Below the pieces are notes generated by a model. It was given only the letters and a program-made list of their open reading frames with translations, was not told where the DNA came from and made no database searches. The translations under genes and the position numbers were made by a program. Of a stretch of DNA of 64,000 nucleotides, positions 63,544-64,000 are shown piece after piece. The DNA is taken from assembly GCF_000002995.4 (NCBI RefSeq), contig NW_025062479.1:11141721-11205720 (forward strand). Reading direction: 5' to 3'. How positions within the stretch are numbered: the stretch's first letter is position 1; every line of letters starts with the position of its first letter. This DNA is from Brugia malayi. Lineage: Eukaryota; Nematoda; Chromadorea; Rhabditida; Onchocercidae.

Positions 63544-64000
63544 GTAAAGTTTAAATTTCATTTTTTTTTCTTAGTCATTTTAAATTTATTGACAAATTTT
63601 TTAACTTTTTCTTTTGTTGCTCTTATCCCTTTTATTTTTTATTCCAAATTTCCATTTGTTCATTGCATATTCACTTTAACAGAATTTTTTTTGCTAGTTG
63701 TTATTTTGCTAAATTGAAGAAAAAAAATTTTTTTTTCAACTTAATGGAAAAAAAAAAGGAAACGACTTAATTAAAGCGGTAACAATCAAGAAGTAATAAA
63801 CAGTGAAATAAATAACTGAAATGAAATTATTTAATAGATGAAAAAGTCTATAAAGAAGTTTTTTCTAGAAATTTTTTTTAATATACAAATACATTAATTA
63901 GTTTTTGTTATTTTTTGCGTAAATTAACAAATAAGATACGTTATAGTTTTCTCAAGTCTTTTAAATTAAAAATATCACTTTCTAAAATTCAGGAAAATTT

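Noticed and set aside
1..64000. tRNA, rRNA and CRISPR arrays
   Set aside because: No cloverleaf with A and B boxes, no rRNA-like block and no regularly spaced short repeats with unique spacers were seen. The tandem repeats found are degenerate minisatellites.

Overview
This window is nuclear DNA from a eukaryote, most likely a nematode and probably a spirurid or filarial worm. The evidence is its high AT content, genes split into many short exons with GTAAGT-like donors and TTTCAG-like acceptors, acceptor-like sites a short distance upstream of several start codons (as expected for spliced-leader trans-splicing), and a BEL/Pao retrotransposon of the type common in filarial genomes. Exon models were built by hand from reading frame, splice phase and remembered family sequences. 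In each of the six conserved-family models or complete small-gene models the joined length is a whole number of codons. No database search was possible.

Layout. 1-6271: the 3' part of a decayed BEL/Pao element (gag, protease, RT, RNase H, integrase, an open env-like frame and a 612-bp 3' LTR). 6407-7373 (-): a three-exon gene for an unrecognised 82-residue secreted protein, ending about 135 bp from the LTR. 10152-15459 (+): an ectonucleotide pyrophosphatase/phosphodiesterase with all metal ligands kept. 16758-20650 (+): an SLC37A3-like transporter. 21732-29636 (-): a type I inositol-polyphosphate 5-phosphatase homologue that has lost most catalytic residues. 29637-38641: a 9-kb gene-poor stretch rich in microsatellites. 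38642-44055 (-): METTL13, the eEF1A methyltransferase. 44270-45130: a GC-rich degenerate repeat array between divergent genes. 46155-53203 (+): a POMGNT1-like protein with two ILEI-type stem domains and an eroded glycosyltransferase domain. 55154-58033 (+): dihydroceramide desaturase. 58034-63434: intergenic DNA with an isolated G-run. 63435-63543 (+): the first exon of a secreted protein that continues past the window.

The genes are unrelated housekeeping and membrane functions and do not form a pathway. Several act in or near the secretory route: ENPP at the surface, SLC37A3 in endolysosomes, the POMGNT1-like protein in the Golgi and DEGS in the ER. The most interesting content is two conserved-fold proteins that look like pseudoenzymes (INPP5A-like and POMGNT1-like), the duplicated stem domain of the latter, and the small secreted gene beside the retroelement.
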